Shown: positions 1-7,915 of the stretch, in pieces | Layout of the letters: every line of letters begins with the position of its first letter | Numbering within the stretch: the first letter of the stretch is position 1 | Source: Elusimicrobiota bacterium | GTDB taxonomy: Bacteria > Elusimicrobiota > UBA5214 > JBBAAG01 | DNA: 24,343 bases | NCBI GenBank assembly: GCA_041658405.1 | Contig: JBBAAG010000046.1 | Location: 1 to 24,343, forward strand | Reading direction: 5' to 3' | Made by a program: the position numbers and the translations under genes | The notes under the pieces: model-generated | Database searches by the model: none | The model's input: the letters and a program-made list of their open reading frames with translations, nothing else | What the model was told of the DNA's origin: nothing

Positions 1-837
1 AACGCAGCGTTTGGCGAGTTCTCGTCATTAAACTTACCGTTTGATTGTGCTGTAAAAACCGGTACTTCAAAAAATTTTCGGGACAACTGGACCGTAGGAT
101 ATACTCCGCGGTACACCGTTGCTGTATGGGTTGGTAACTTTGATGGTAAACCGATGTATAGCGTATCCGGTGTTTCCGGTGCGGGCCCTGTATTTCGCGA
201 TGTTATGTTAGCATTAGAAATACGGAACCCGGAACTGGAATTTGTAAAGCCGGGAAAGGTGGTACATAAAAACGTGTGTTCAATTTCCGGGAAACTGGCA
301 AATCTGTATTGTAAACACAGTATAGAAGAAGTGTTTGTTAAATATACCGTTCCTAAACAGGTATGTGATATTCACCGGTTGTACCGGATTGATAAACGGA
401 ACGGTTTGATTGCTGGTGATGATTGTCCCGCGGAGTGTGTGGAAGAAAAGGTGTATGAAGTATATCCTATACCGTACTACGACTGGGTAAATAATTCGGG
501 GTTGGAACTTCCTCCGGTAAAAGTGTCTGAGTTAACGATAAATAATAAAAATGGAAGGATACGGTATGATATTGAATCTCCTCTGGACGGGGATATATAC
601 AAAATAGATCCTGTCTTACGAAGGGAGTATCAGGTTATTAAGTTTAAACCTGTTATCGATGAATCCGTAGTATCAATACGCTGGATGGTGGATAATCAAT
701 CGTATCCCGCGGAACAATACCCGTTTACGTTATCCTGGAAATTGGCAGAGGGGAAACATAAAATATGGTTCGATGCGGTACGGAATAACGGGCAGTTGGT
801 ACAAAGCAACAATGTTAATATAATAGTTGTTAACTAA
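1..837 (+). CDS. pbpC: Penicillin-binding protein 1C, C-terminal part (partial, 5' end outside window)
   Basis: The reading frame is open from base 1 and ends at TAA 835-837, so only the last 278 codons are present. The transpeptidase KTGTS box lies at bases 55-69. It is followed by the stretch NFRDNWTVGYTP and then VAVWVGNFDG, the usual end of a bifunctional PBP transpeptidase domain. After it come a cysteine-containing linker and a C-terminal beta-rich domain of the BiPBP_C type (roughly the last 90 residues). That tail is characteristic of PBP1C. The family makes and cross-links peptidoglycan at the outer face of the inner membrane; the glycosyltransferase half would lie upstream. An ATG at 154 is internal and not the start. 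The next gene is an amidase, so the context is cell wall. Confidence 0.88.
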   Translation, partial: NAAFGEFSSLNLPFDCAVKTGTSKNFRDNWTVGYTPRYTVAVWVGNFDGKPMYSVSGVSGAGPVFRDVMLALEIRNPELEFVKPGKVVHKNVCSISGKLANLYCKHSIEEVFVKYTVPKQVCDIHRLYRIDKRNGLIAGDDCPAECVEEKVYEVYPIPYYDWVNNSGLELPPVKVSELTINNKNGRIRYDIESPLDGDIYKIDPVLRREYQVIKFKPVIDESVVSIRWMVDNQSYPAEQYPFTLSWKLAEGKHKIWFDAVRNNGQLVQSNNVNIIVVN

Positions 838-897
838 ATAGATTTGTATTCCGTCGTGACCAATTCCTGTTTTGACTTACCACACACATTTAGTAGA

Positions 898-967
898 ATA
901 TTCTCACATTCGCAATCAAAATATTGGCTAAATTTACGGCTACTCATCCTATTTTCAATGAGAATAT
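898..967. repeat. Inverted repeat in the pbpC-amidase gap
   Basis: The 172-base gap between pbpC and the amidase gene is AT-rich and has no convincing gene. It holds a perfect 9-base inverted repeat, ATATTCTCA at 898-906 and TGAGAATAT at 959-967, separated by 52 bases. The left arm also overlaps the 8-base palindrome GAATATTC at 896-903. This could be a regulator half-site pair or chance; the wide spacing argues against a terminator. Confidence 0.25.
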
Positions 968-996
968 GAATTACTGATTTATAGCTCACTATTTTA

Positions 997-1002
997 TATA
1001 AT
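997..1002 (+). promoter_or_regulatory. Candidate -10 box just upstream of the amidase start
   Basis: A perfect TATAAT lies only 7 bases before the ATG at 1010. No convincing -35 box is present at the expected distance; the bases around 974-980 read CTGATTT. If used, transcription would begin at or next to the start codon and give a leaderless message, which fits the absence of a Shine-Dalgarno sequence before 1010. Confidence 0.3.
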
Positions 1003-1009
1003 ACACTTT

Positions 1010-2665
1010 ATGTTTATAAGAAAGTTTGTGCACAGAATACAAATATTATGTTCTGTGGTTATACTGTTTTTTGTGTTAACCACATTATACCCAGTGGTCT
1101 GCGCGGGGAAAGAAAAAACGCCTCAGGCAAGTATTGTCCATGTCCTACTTGCTACAGGGGATACGGTTACACTAAGGAATATTACGAAGGATGGGAAAAA
1201 ATATGTTTCCATCGAAAACGTGGCGTCTATCTACAAAAGTAAAGTTCACTGGTATCCTGTCTCCGGGAAGGTTATTCTTACTATTAACAAAGCAAAACTT
1301 GAATTTATCGCCGGGCGGTCTGACCTGCGGATCGGGGATAACCGCGTAAAGCTTACTTCCAAAATACTGTTTTATAAAAGTAATATCTGGGTACCGCTTG
1401 AGTTGTTGGATAACAAGTATTGGAAACAATTAACTAATTCGTCAATCATAGGTAAGGATACAGGTAAAACTTTAGTTCCGGAAGAAAAGTTTGATATCTA
1501 CGACCCCAGGATATATTCAACATCGGACCGGACAAAATGCGTGTTTGAACTCGGGAAGGAGTTGGAGTACCAGGTTATTGTATCCACAATACCGGGGGTA
1601 TACTCATTCCATGCAAAAAAAGCTAAGGCTGAAGGCGGGACTCATAAGGTTGTTACTTCAGATAATATTATTAAGTCATTAAGAGTATTACAACAAAAAG
1701 ACGGTGCGGTGTACCAGATTGGTTTCCAAAGCGCGACAGTAACGGAATTACAGACAGTGAATGACGATACCGGGCGGAAGCTTTTACTTGAATTTATCAG
1801 AATACCCGCCGGCCCTGTGCAGGTAGTAATTCCGAGCCAAACTCAGGATATTATTAATAACACTATGGCACAGGCACAGCAGGGGTTAGGGAAAGAAAGC
1901 GCGGCAGTAGCTCAACCCAAAGAACCTGTGATACAGGCATCTATAGCATTACCTCAAAAACGTGTAGTCCGCAAAATTATGATCGATCCCGGGCATGGGG
2001 GTAAGGATTGCGGTGCGATCGGGCCAAAAGGTGTTTTTGAGAAGGATTTGGTGTTAGACTACTCAAAGGAGCTCGCTAAAATATTGAAGGATGAGTATAA
2101 GTACGAAGTGATCCTTACCCGCACAACTGATGAGTTTATACCGTTATCCGTCCGTACGGAGATGGCAAACACGGAGAAAGCGGATATCTTCATCAGTGTG
2201 CACTGTAACGCGTCATACTCAAGGATGGATAACGGGTTTGAAGTGTACTTCTTATCGGAGAACGCGAGTGATGCCGCAGCGGAAGCTGTTGCAAAACTTG
2301 AAAACGCAGTGGTGCAGCTCGAAGATCCGGGTTCATTAAAGAAGTTTGAAGTTGATAAAATACTGTGTTCTCTGGAAACAAATGTGTATATGAACCAGTC
2401 AAGCGAACTATCCGGGATTATGAAACGCGAAGTTGATAACCTTAGTTGGCTGGTACGGAATAACGGTGTGAAACAGGCAAGTTTTTTTGTCCTCCGCGGG
2501 ACACGTATGCCGGCGGTACTTCTTGAAGCTGCATATCTTTCAAACCCGGCGGAGGAACGTAAACTTACTGAACGCAGGATGAAGACCAATATGGTAGACG
2601 CCTGGGCACGCGCAGTGGTAACCTACGAGAAAAGGATGAGTGAAAATGGTAACCTCAAAAAGTGA
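1010..2665 (+). CDS. Exported N-acetylmuramoyl-L-alanine amidase (Amidase_3) with N-terminal stalk domains
   Basis: This 551-residue protein should cleave the amide bond between N-acetylmuramic acid and the stem peptide of peptidoglycan, in the periplasm. Residues 1-32 form a signal peptide (basic start, long hydrophobic core, VCA cleavage region). Residues about 45-140 resemble the copper-amine-oxidase N-terminal-like domain found on many cell-wall enzymes. Residues about 165-265 look like an AMIN-type beta domain. A proline/glutamine-rich linker follows. The catalytic domain runs from about 320 to the end and shows the zinc ligands H329 (DPGHGG), E344 (FEKD) and H398 (SVHCNAS) and the catalytic E506 (LEAAYLSNP). 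No ribosome site precedes ATG 1010; a GTG six codons on is an alternative start. The 3' end overlaps murI. Confidence 0.9.
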   Translation: MFIRKFVHRIQILCSVVILFFVLTTLYPVVCAGKEKTPQASIVHVLLATGDTVTLRNITKDGKKYVSIENVASIYKSKVHWYPVSGKVILTINKAKLEFIAGRSDLRIGDNRVKLTSKILFYKSNIWVPLELLDNKYWKQLTNSSIIGKDTGKTLVPEEKFDIYDPRIYSTSDRTKCVFELGKELEYQVIVSTIPGVYSFHAKKAKAEGGTHKVVTSDNIIKSLRVLQQKDGAVYQIGFQSATVTELQTVNDDTGRKLLLEFIRIPAGPVQVVIPSQTQDIINNTMAQAQQGLGKESAAVAQPKEPVIQASIALPQKRVVRKIMIDPGHGGKDCGAIGPKGVFEKDLVLDYSKELAKILKDEYKYEVILTRTTDEFIPLSVRTEMANTEKADIFISVHCNASYSRMDNGFEVYFLSENASDAAAEAVAKLENAVVQLEDPGSLKKFEVDKILCSLETNVYMNQSSELSGIMKREVDNLSWLVRNNGVKQASFFVLRGTRMPAVLLEAAYLSNPAEERKLTERRMKTNMVDAWARAVVTYEKRMSENGNLKK

Positions 2666-3494
2666 TAGTAGATTAAGTTCAGAGAGTTTTGCATATCAAC
2701 CGGTTGGCGTGTTTGATTCCGGTGTTGGCGGGTTGACCGTAGTAAAAGAACTTATCCGTCAAGTACCCAGGGAAAATGTTATTTACGTTGGGGATACTGC
2801 GCATGTGCCGTATGGTACAAAATCAGCGGTAAAAGTAACGGAGTTGTCATTGGCAATCACGCGGTTTCTTGTGAAGCAGCATATAAAACTTCTTGTGGTT
2901 GCCTGTAATACAGCATCCGCGCTTGCGCTTGAAGCGCTACAAAAAAAGTATCCTTTACTAAAAATTGTTGGGGTGATAACTCCTGGTGCTGGTGAAGCTG
3001 TCCGCCATACGCATAACTTGCGAGTGGGAGTTATAGGTACCGCCGGGACGATAAACAGCGGGGCATACAAAAAACATATTAACCGCCTGAATAAAGCTAT
3101 TAAAGTATACTCCTATCCATGCCCGTTATTTGTTCCACTTGCGGAGGAAGGATGGGGAAATACAGAAGTTGCGTACTTAACCGCAGAGGAGTACCTAAAA
3201 CCTGTTAAAAGTAAAGATGTGGATGTTCTGGTCTTAGGATGTACTCATTACCCATTATTAAAACCTACCCTCGCGAAAGTTATGGGTGCAAAAGTTAAAC
3301 TTGTAGATTCCGCATCAGCGACTGCCGCTGCGGTTAAAACAATCCTTACGGTAAAAGGTTTACTCGCTCCGGGTAAACATAAGGGATGGCAAAGGTTTTA
3401 TGTTACGGATGACCCGGGTAAGTTTAACCTCCTGGGTAGCAGGTTTTTGAAGCGTATAATCAGAAGTACAAAACTTGTGGATATTGGGCAATAG
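2646..3494 (+). CDS. murI: Glutamate racemase
   Basis: This enzyme converts L-glutamate to D-glutamate for the peptidoglycan stem peptide, in the cytoplasm, without a cofactor. The 282-residue product has the family signature throughout: FDSGVGG with D24, then VGDTAHVPYGTKS, the first catalytic cysteine C87 in ACNTAS, and the second, C199, in GCTHYPLL. Length is normal. I chose ATG 2646 because AAAGGA at 2631-2636 sits 9 bases upstream; an in-frame GTG at 2640 would be only 3 bases from it. The gene overlaps the amidase stop, which suggests translational coupling within one cell-wall operon. The first 17 or so residues are polar and poorly conserved. Confidence 0.95.
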   Translation: MVTSKSDSRLSSESFAYQPVGVFDSGVGGLTVVKELIRQVPRENVIYVGDTAHVPYGTKSAVKVTELSLAITRFLVKQHIKLLVVACNTASALALEALQKKYPLLKIVGVITPGAGEAVRHTHNLRVGVIGTAGTINSGAYKKHINRLNKAIKVYSYPCPLFVPLAEEGWGNTEVAYLTAEEYLKPVKSKDVDVLVLGCTHYPLLKPTLAKVMGAKVKLVDSASATAAAVKTILTVKGLLAPGKHKGWQRFYVTDDPGKFNLLGSRFLKRIIRSTKLVDIGQ

Positions 3495-3514
3495 AGGAGG
3501 GGGAGTTTATTTAT

Positions 3515-3892
3515 ATGTACGAAATTTATGTGGAGTCAACCTTTTCATCAGCGCATAAGTTAAAAAATTATAAAGGTAAATGCGAGAACCTTCATGGGCA
3601 TAATTATCGTGTGCAAGTATATCTCCGCGGGAGTATGCTCGATAAGGCAGGGTTGGGGGTTGATTTCCAGGACTTAAAAACAAAATTGAATACAGTATTA
3701 AATACGCTTGATCACAGGTATCTCAATAACACTCCGGGGTTTAGGAAAAAAAATCCTTCAGCAGAAAATATTGCGGAGCATATTTTTCAGAAGTTAAAGA
3801 ATAAAGTTATGTATAACGGGTATAAGTTACACAGGATTGCCGTATGGGAAGGCGAGAAAACTGCGGTAACATATTTTGGGGAGCAGGAGTAA
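3515..3892 (+). CDS. queD: 6-carboxy-5,6,7,8-tetrahydropterin synthase (QueD)
   Basis: QueD converts 7,8-dihydroneopterin triphosphate to 6-carboxy-5,6,7,8-tetrahydropterin, the first committed step of queuosine/deazapurine synthesis. The 125-residue protein has the zinc ligands H14 (SSAHKL), H27 and H29 (LHGHN) and the catalytic cysteine C23 (KCENLHGHN) expected of the QueD rather than the mammalian PTPS pattern. It also has the LDHRYLN segment with the catalytic histidine, PSAEN, and a C-terminal WEGEK glutamate. A strong purine-rich ribosome site (GAGGAGGGGG, 3494-3503) begins inside the murI stop. Its stop lies just 4 bases before queC, so the two are very likely co-translated. Confidence 0.95.
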   Translation: MYEIYVESTFSSAHKLKNYKGKCENLHGHNYRVQVYLRGSMLDKAGLGVDFQDLKTKLNTVLNTLDHRYLNNTPGFRKKNPSAENIAEHIFQKLKNKVMYNGYKLHRIAVWEGEKTAVTYFGEQE

Positions 3893-3896
3893 GCGT

Positions 3897-4550
3897 ATGC
3901 CTGCAGTCGTACTGTTATCCGGAGGGTTGGATTCCGCAACAACGTTGTACTACGCGCTTAATCGCGGGTATCGATGTCACTGTTTGATATTTAACTACGC
4001 GCAACGGCATAACCGCGAAATCCGTAGTGCCGTACGGATCGCTGCTTCCACGAAATGTAAATACACTGTTATTAACCTCAAATTTCCGTGGAGTAAAAGC
4101 GTATTAACTGATAAAACAAGCGGGATTCCTCACCGTGAACTTAAAGATATATATGAATCATCGGTTGTACCCCCTACATACGTCCCTGCGAGGAATACCG
4201 TGTTTTTGTCTTATGCTGCGGGGTTAGCGGAATCTATTGGTGCGGATACTGTTTTTATTGGCGCGAATGCTGTGGATTATTCCGGATATCCTGACTGCCG
4301 GCCGGAATATATACGCTCTATGCAGAAAGCATTGAGGTTGGGGACAACTAACCCCAGGATCGTTATTGCTGTACCGTTAATCACAAAAAGTAAGGTTCAG
4401 ATTGTTAAACTCGCACTAAAACTTAATGTACCGTTGAAACATACGTGGAGTTGTTATACCGGCGGGCGTCATCCCTGCGGGAAGTGTGATTCATGTAAGT
4501 TACGGGAGAAAGGTTTTTCCGCTGCCGGGGTGGTAGATCCGGTAAAGTAA
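3897..4550 (+). CDS. queC: 7-cyano-7-deazaguanine (preQ0) synthase
   Basis: QueC makes preQ0 from 7-carboxy-7-deazaguanine with ATP and ammonia. The 217-residue product begins almost directly with the PP-loop ATP site SGGLDS (residues 8-13). It ends with the QueC zinc cluster, four cysteines in the segment SCYTGGRHPCGKCDSC, then KLREKGF. I chose ATG 3897 because CAGGAG at 3884-3889 lies 7 bases upstream and the product then starts as in the family. An in-frame TTG at 3876 would add seven poorly fitting residues and overlap queD. Length is at the short end of normal. Confidence 0.95.
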   Translation: MPAVVLLSGGLDSATTLYYALNRGYRCHCLIFNYAQRHNREIRSAVRIAASTKCKYTVINLKFPWSKSVLTDKTSGIPHRELKDIYESSVVPPTYVPARNTVFLSYAAGLAESIGADTVFIGANAVDYSGYPDCRPEYIRSMQKALRLGTTNPRIVIAVPLITKSKVQIVKLALKLNVPLKHTWSCYTGGRHPCGKCDSCKLREKGFSAAGVVDPVK

Positions 4551-4575
4551 ATTATTTTATCTGGAGGGAATAGAT

Positions 4576-4977
4576 ATGTCATCAAGTATGTATGAGTTAC
4601 GTGTGTACTACGAAGATACCGATTGCGGGCAAGTGGTGTATTACTCAAACTACTTGCGATTTTTTGAACGTTCCCGCACGGAGTTTATGCGTGAACGCGG
4701 GGTGGATATCAAAGATATGATGGCGCGGGATGTACATTTTGTGGTTACCCGTATAGAAGTTGATTTTAAAGCGCCGGCAATGTACGGTGATGTTTTGCAG
4801 ATAGAAACTTCTATAACTGAAGGGACAAAAGTAAGGTTTGAGTTTAGTTATATTATTCGTGAAAAAATATCGCAGCGCGTGTTGGTAACCGGGAAGACAG
4901 TGATTGCGTGTATTACCGACAATAGTAAGCCTCAGAGGATACCACAGGACGTCTATGCCAAATTATTCAAGGAGTAG
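4576..4977 (+). CDS. Acyl-CoA thioesterase, YbgC/4-hydroxybenzoyl-CoA thioesterase-like hotdog protein
   Basis: The 133-residue protein is a single hotdog domain. The segment YYEDTDCGQVVYYSNYLRF near the start carries the active-site aspartate of the YbgC/4HBT family. It is followed by FFERSRTEFMRE and a beta-rich second half with VDFKAPAMYGD. Family members hydrolyse short acyl-CoA or acyl-ACP thioesters in the cytoplasm, and YbgC is usually linked to the Tol-Pal envelope genes. Here it lies between queC and queE, with no tol genes in sight. The ribosome site GGAGGGA (4563-4569) is well placed. The 3' end overlaps queE by 23 bases. The true substrate cannot be read from sequence. Confidence 0.85.
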   Translation: MSSSMYELRVYYEDTDCGQVVYYSNYLRFFERSRTEFMRERGVDIKDMMARDVHFVVTRIEVDFKAPAMYGDVLQIETSITEGTKVRFEFSYIIREKISQRVLVTGKTVIACITDNSKPQRIPQDVYAKLFKE

Positions 4978-5689
4978 TAAATCAATTCCCTGTGGTAAGG
5001 TTGCTGAAACGTTTTTCAGTATCCAGGGTGAAGGTATATTTTTGGGTACGCCACAGGTGTTTATCCGGATGTACGGGTGTAATATCCGATGCAGTTATTG
5101 CGATACTATGTATGCAACCACTGGCGGGAAGTATAGGGTGATGAGTGTCGCTGCAGTTGTGCATGAAGCTATAAAACTTGATATTAACCGATGCGGATGG
5201 GTAACCTTTACCGGCGGTGAGCCGTTACTCCAGAAGGTGTACACTCGCGCTGCTGCGGAAATGTTGAGAAACAAAGGGTATCGTGTAATGCTTGAAACTA
5301 ATGGTACGTTGTATAATGAGTTAAAAAGTAGTATCAGTGTGTATGACCATGTTTCAATGGATATAAAATTACCGTCGCAATGCGGGTTGTCGTTATGGGA
5401 ACAACACAATAAGTTTTTGAGTATCGCAAAGAAAAAGGCGGGGGTAAAGGTTGTGGTTGATCCCTCAACACCGGTTGGGGAGTTTATTACTGCACTAAAA
5501 CTTGTAGGGAAGTATAAACCTGCTTTTGGTATAGTCTTGCAATTGCGTAGTGACAGGAAAACAGGTTTACCGGTGTGTGATGTATTGAACCCAGGAATTA
5601 TGAACTTGTTTTCATTGACACAAAAGTATTGTAAAGGCGTTGAAGTACGTGTGCTAACACAGAATCATAAGGTATGGAAGATAAAATAG
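4955..5689 (+). CDS. queE: 7-carboxy-7-deazaguanine synthase (QueE), radical SAM
   Basis: QueE contracts the ring of 6-carboxytetrahydropterin to 7-carboxy-7-deazaguanine using S-adenosylmethionine and a [4Fe-4S] cluster. The 244-residue product starts with the family motif ETFFSIQGEG. It has the cluster cysteines C42, C46 and C49 in CNIRCSYCDT (CX3CX2C) and the SAM-binding TGGEPLLQ segment. ATG 4955 is chosen because it is the last good start before the conserved QueE N-terminus; an upstream candidate at 4904 would add 17 residues that only read through ybgC in another frame. The start overlaps the thioesterase gene by 23 bases and the end overlaps the NTPase gene by 16. Confidence 0.93.
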   Translation: MPNYSRSSKSIPCGKVAETFFSIQGEGIFLGTPQVFIRMYGCNIRCSYCDTMYATTGGKYRVMSVAAVVHEAIKLDINRCGWVTFTGGEPLLQKVYTRAAAEMLRNKGYRVMLETNGTLYNELKSSISVYDHVSMDIKLPSQCGLSLWEQHNKFLSIAKKKAGVKVVVDPSTPVGEFITALKLVGKYKPAFGIVLQLRSDRKTGLPVCDVLNPGIMNLFSLTQKYCKGVEVRVLTQNHKVWKIK

Positions 5690-6228
5690 ACGATAGGAAA
5701 CTCACAAAAAATTTGTTTATCACTGGCACGCCGGGGGTTGGGAAGACGATGTTACTCCGTGAAGTGTGTTTACCCTATATGCCTAGGTTAGGCGGGTTTT
5801 ATACTGAAACCGTGATGGACGGTAATACACGTGAAGGGTTTATCCTAAAAACTCTTTGCGGGAAATATAATGGTATCCTCGCAAAAAAGGGGATGAAGGC
5901 AAAGCATAAACTTAATAAGTACGGGATTGACCTTACTGTACTGGATAATATCGGCGTAATTGCGGTAGATAATGCGGTTGCCACGCGTGATCTTGTTGTG
6001 ATCGACGAAATTGGTACGATAGAAATATTATCCCCTAGGTTTTGTGAATGTGTTGCCCGTGCGCTTGCGAGTAAGAAAAAGGTGTTAGCAACTATAAGGA
6101 TGAACGCGCAACCGTTTTCCGACGAAATTAAGCGTATGTATGATTCTGAGGTAGTAGAGGTTACACGTCAAAATTATTTGGAAGTAAAAAAGTATGTTAA
6201 GGAGTGGTTAGGGAAAGTGTTAACCTGA
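5674..6228 (+). CDS. THEP1-type nucleoside-triphosphatase (NTPase_1 family)
   Basis: The 184-residue protein shows a Walker A P-loop GTPGVGKT near residue 20 and a Walker B run VVIDEIG near residue 112. Between them is GGFYTE...REGF, the recognisable THEP1 pattern, and after Walker B comes EILSPRF. A later TIRMNAQPF segment matches the family's basic sensor region. Known THEP1 proteins hydrolyse ATP, GTP and other NTPs slowly, and their role in the cell is not settled. The start ATG overlaps the end of queE by 16 bases and queF follows 51 bases after its stop. It is therefore embedded in the queuosine block, which hints at a linked but unknown role. Confidence 0.85.
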   Translation: MEDKIDDRKLTKNLFITGTPGVGKTMLLREVCLPYMPRLGGFYTETVMDGNTREGFILKTLCGKYNGILAKKGMKAKHKLNKYGIDLTVLDNIGVIAVDNAVATRDLVVIDEIGTIEILSPRFCECVARALASKKKVLATIRMNAQPFSDEIKRMYDSEVVEVTRQNYLEVKKYVKEWLGKVLT

Positions 6229-6279
6229 AAAATTAGGATAAAATACTTGAAAATATGTTGAAAGGGGTTGGTAGGAAAT

Positions 6280-6714
6280 ATGGTGTATGATAACAGAAAA
6301 CCTGGTAAAATTGAGGTTAAAGCTCAGCGCGCGGTTGGGAAAACGTTTACTCCTGAGATAGTAGACAGTAGTATATTGGAAACATTCCCGTATGAATACC
6401 CGCATCGCGGGGTGGATGTTGTGCATATGACAAACGAGTTTACTTGTGTATGCCCGTTTTCGGGGTTACCCGATTTCGCGGAACTCATTATCGCGTATGT
6501 ACCAAATAAAAAATGTATTGAACTAAAATCGTTGAAGTATTACCTATACTCCTACCGCCAGGTGAAGATTTTTAATGAGCATGTGGTTAATAAAATACTG
6601 GATGATCTCGTGAATGTATCCAAACCGCGGAAAATGACGGTTACCGGTAAGTTCACCACCCGCGGGGGTATATCCACAACGGTTTCGGCGGAGTATAACG
6701 GTAAGAAAAAGTAG
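6280..6714 (+). CDS. queF: NADPH-dependent 7-cyano-7-deazaguanine (preQ0) reductase
   Basis: QueF reduces the nitrile of preQ0 to the aminomethyl group of preQ1, which tRNA-guanine transglycosylase then inserts into tRNA. The 144-residue size is that of the short unimodular (B. subtilis YkvM-like) form. The catalytic C58 in CPFSG and D65 in PDF have the family's seven-residue spacing. The signature ELKSLKYYLYSYR and FNEHVVNKILDDL follow. I chose ATG 6280, preceded by GTAGGAA; a TTG at 6268 would sit directly on the AAAGGGG run and leave no spacer. It completes the preQ1 route started by queD. Confidence 0.95.
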   Translation: MVYDNRKPGKIEVKAQRAVGKTFTPEIVDSSILETFPYEYPHRGVDVVHMTNEFTCVCPFSGLPDFAELIIAYVPNKKCIELKSLKYYLYSYRQVKIFNEHVVNKILDDLVNVSKPRKMTVTGKFTTRGGISTTVSAEYNGKKK

Positions 6715-6739
6715 GGAGTGAAGGTGGGGATAAAAGTTA

Positions 6740-7915
6740 ATGATGATAACTAATCCAATTGGTATTCTGACAGTTCTGGTGGTAGCACTTGGTGGAATTT
6801 ACTGGGTGTCAGGCTTTAAAAAACTGGAGAAATTCTTTGATATATTTCCGCCGATAATATGGTGTTACTTCATCCCGATGATATTGAGTACTGCAGGGAT
6901 ACTGCCTTCTGATACGCCGTTGTATAAGTCAATGAAAGAAGTTCTTCTCCCGGCAGCGCTTGTATTGTTGTTATTAAGTACCGACCTTCCCGGTATTGTG
7001 AGGCTGGGTTTTATCGCGTTGTCCATGATGTTTATCGGTACGTTTGGGATTATACTAGGCGCGTCAGTATCGACATTGATATTTAAACCATGGCTTCCTG
7101 CGGATGCGTGGATGGGTATCGGTGCATTATCCGGCAGTTGGATCGGTGGGAGTGCGAATATGATCGCTATAAAAGAAGCACTGGGTACGCCAGCTAATAT
7201 TTTTACTCCGATGGTAGTAGTGGATACCGTAGTGGGTTATAGCTGGATGGGGATAATGATCGCATTATCAGTGCATCAGGATAAGTTTGATAGATGGAAC
7301 CATTCCACCCGTGGAGCGATTGATGATATCGCTAAACGGTTACTGGTAGCTCAGACTCAGGGCCAAAAACAGGCACGTACGGCGGATCTGTCAATAATGC
7401 TGGCGTTGGCGTTTGGGTTAGGATTTTTATCCGTTGAACTTGGGCGGTTATTGCCGGATATAAAAGGTATTGCGAATTATTTTACCTGGGCGATAGTATT
7501 AGCGACAACGTTTGGGTTATTGTTGTCCTACACAAAAGTATCAAAACTGGAAACAGTTGGCGCGTCAAAGTTTGGGTATCTCATGCTATACCTTATGCTC
7601 GCGTCAGTTGGCGCACAGGGGGATCTTAAGGCTGTAATTCAGGCACCGGTGTTTATTTTACTGGGAATAGTATGGGTGATGGTGCATATTGGATGTTTAT
7701 TCATAGGTGCACGGGTGTTAAAAGCGCCAATGTTTTTCGCTGCAACTGCAAGTATGGCAAATATAGGGGGTACGGTTACCTCGCCGATTATTGCGGCAAT
7801 ATACCAACCCGGCCTTGCACCGGTAGGGTTGTTACTGGCGGTACTGGGACAAATTATGGGGACGTATCTCGGGATCGTGGTGGCGTATATCGCGAAATGG
7901 ATTTTGTCATTGTGA
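6740..7915 (+). CDS. DUF819 family integral membrane protein
   Basis: The 391-residue protein is almost wholly hydrophobic, with about ten predicted membrane helices interrupted by a polar loop near residues 188-215 rich in K, R and Q. Features matching the DUF819 (YjcL-like) family are the LLLLSTDLPGIVRLG helix, the glycine-rich GALSGSWIGGSANM loop near 130-145, and the mirrored SMANIGGTVTSPI loop near 340. The two loops suggest an inverted-repeat transporter fold. The function of the family was not known to me with confidence. The GGTGGGGA ribosome site at 6723-6730 precedes ATG 6740. Its stop overlaps the start of the next gene, an exported glycosidase, so import of a product of that enzyme is a reasonable but unproven idea. 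Confidence 0.82.
   Translation: MMITNPIGILTVLVVALGGIYWVSGFKKLEKFFDIFPPIIWCYFIPMILSTAGILPSDTPLYKSMKEVLLPAALVLLLLSTDLPGIVRLGFIALSMMFIGTFGIILGASVSTLIFKPWLPADAWMGIGALSGSWIGGSANMIAIKEALGTPANIFTPMVVVDTVVGYSWMGIMIALSVHQDKFDRWNHSTRGAIDDIAKRLLVAQTQGQKQARTADLSIMLALAFGLGFLSVELGRLLPDIKGIANYFTWAIVLATTFGLLLSYTKVSKLETVGASKFGYLMLYLMLASVGAQGDLKAVIQAPVFILLGIVWVMVHIGCLFIGARVLKAPMFFAATASMANIGGTVTSPIIAAIYQPGLAPVGLLLAVLGQIMGTYLGIVVAYIAKWILSL

Noticed and set aside
2059..2589. Minus-strand open frame of 176 codons across the amidase gene
   Set aside because: The plus strand carries the catalytic domain of the amidase with all zinc ligands; the antisense product has no domain and is serine/arginine-rich.
3494..3514. 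preQ1 riboswitch ahead of queD
   Set aside because: The gap to murI is only 20 bases and holds just a ribosome site; no preQ1 aptamer-like stem with an A-rich tail was seen here or before queF.
7672..7911. Upstream extension of the GH84-type gene by 80 codons
   Set aside because: This part overlaps the DUF819 gene in another frame, is cysteine/glycine-rich without a domain, and would bury the signal peptide.
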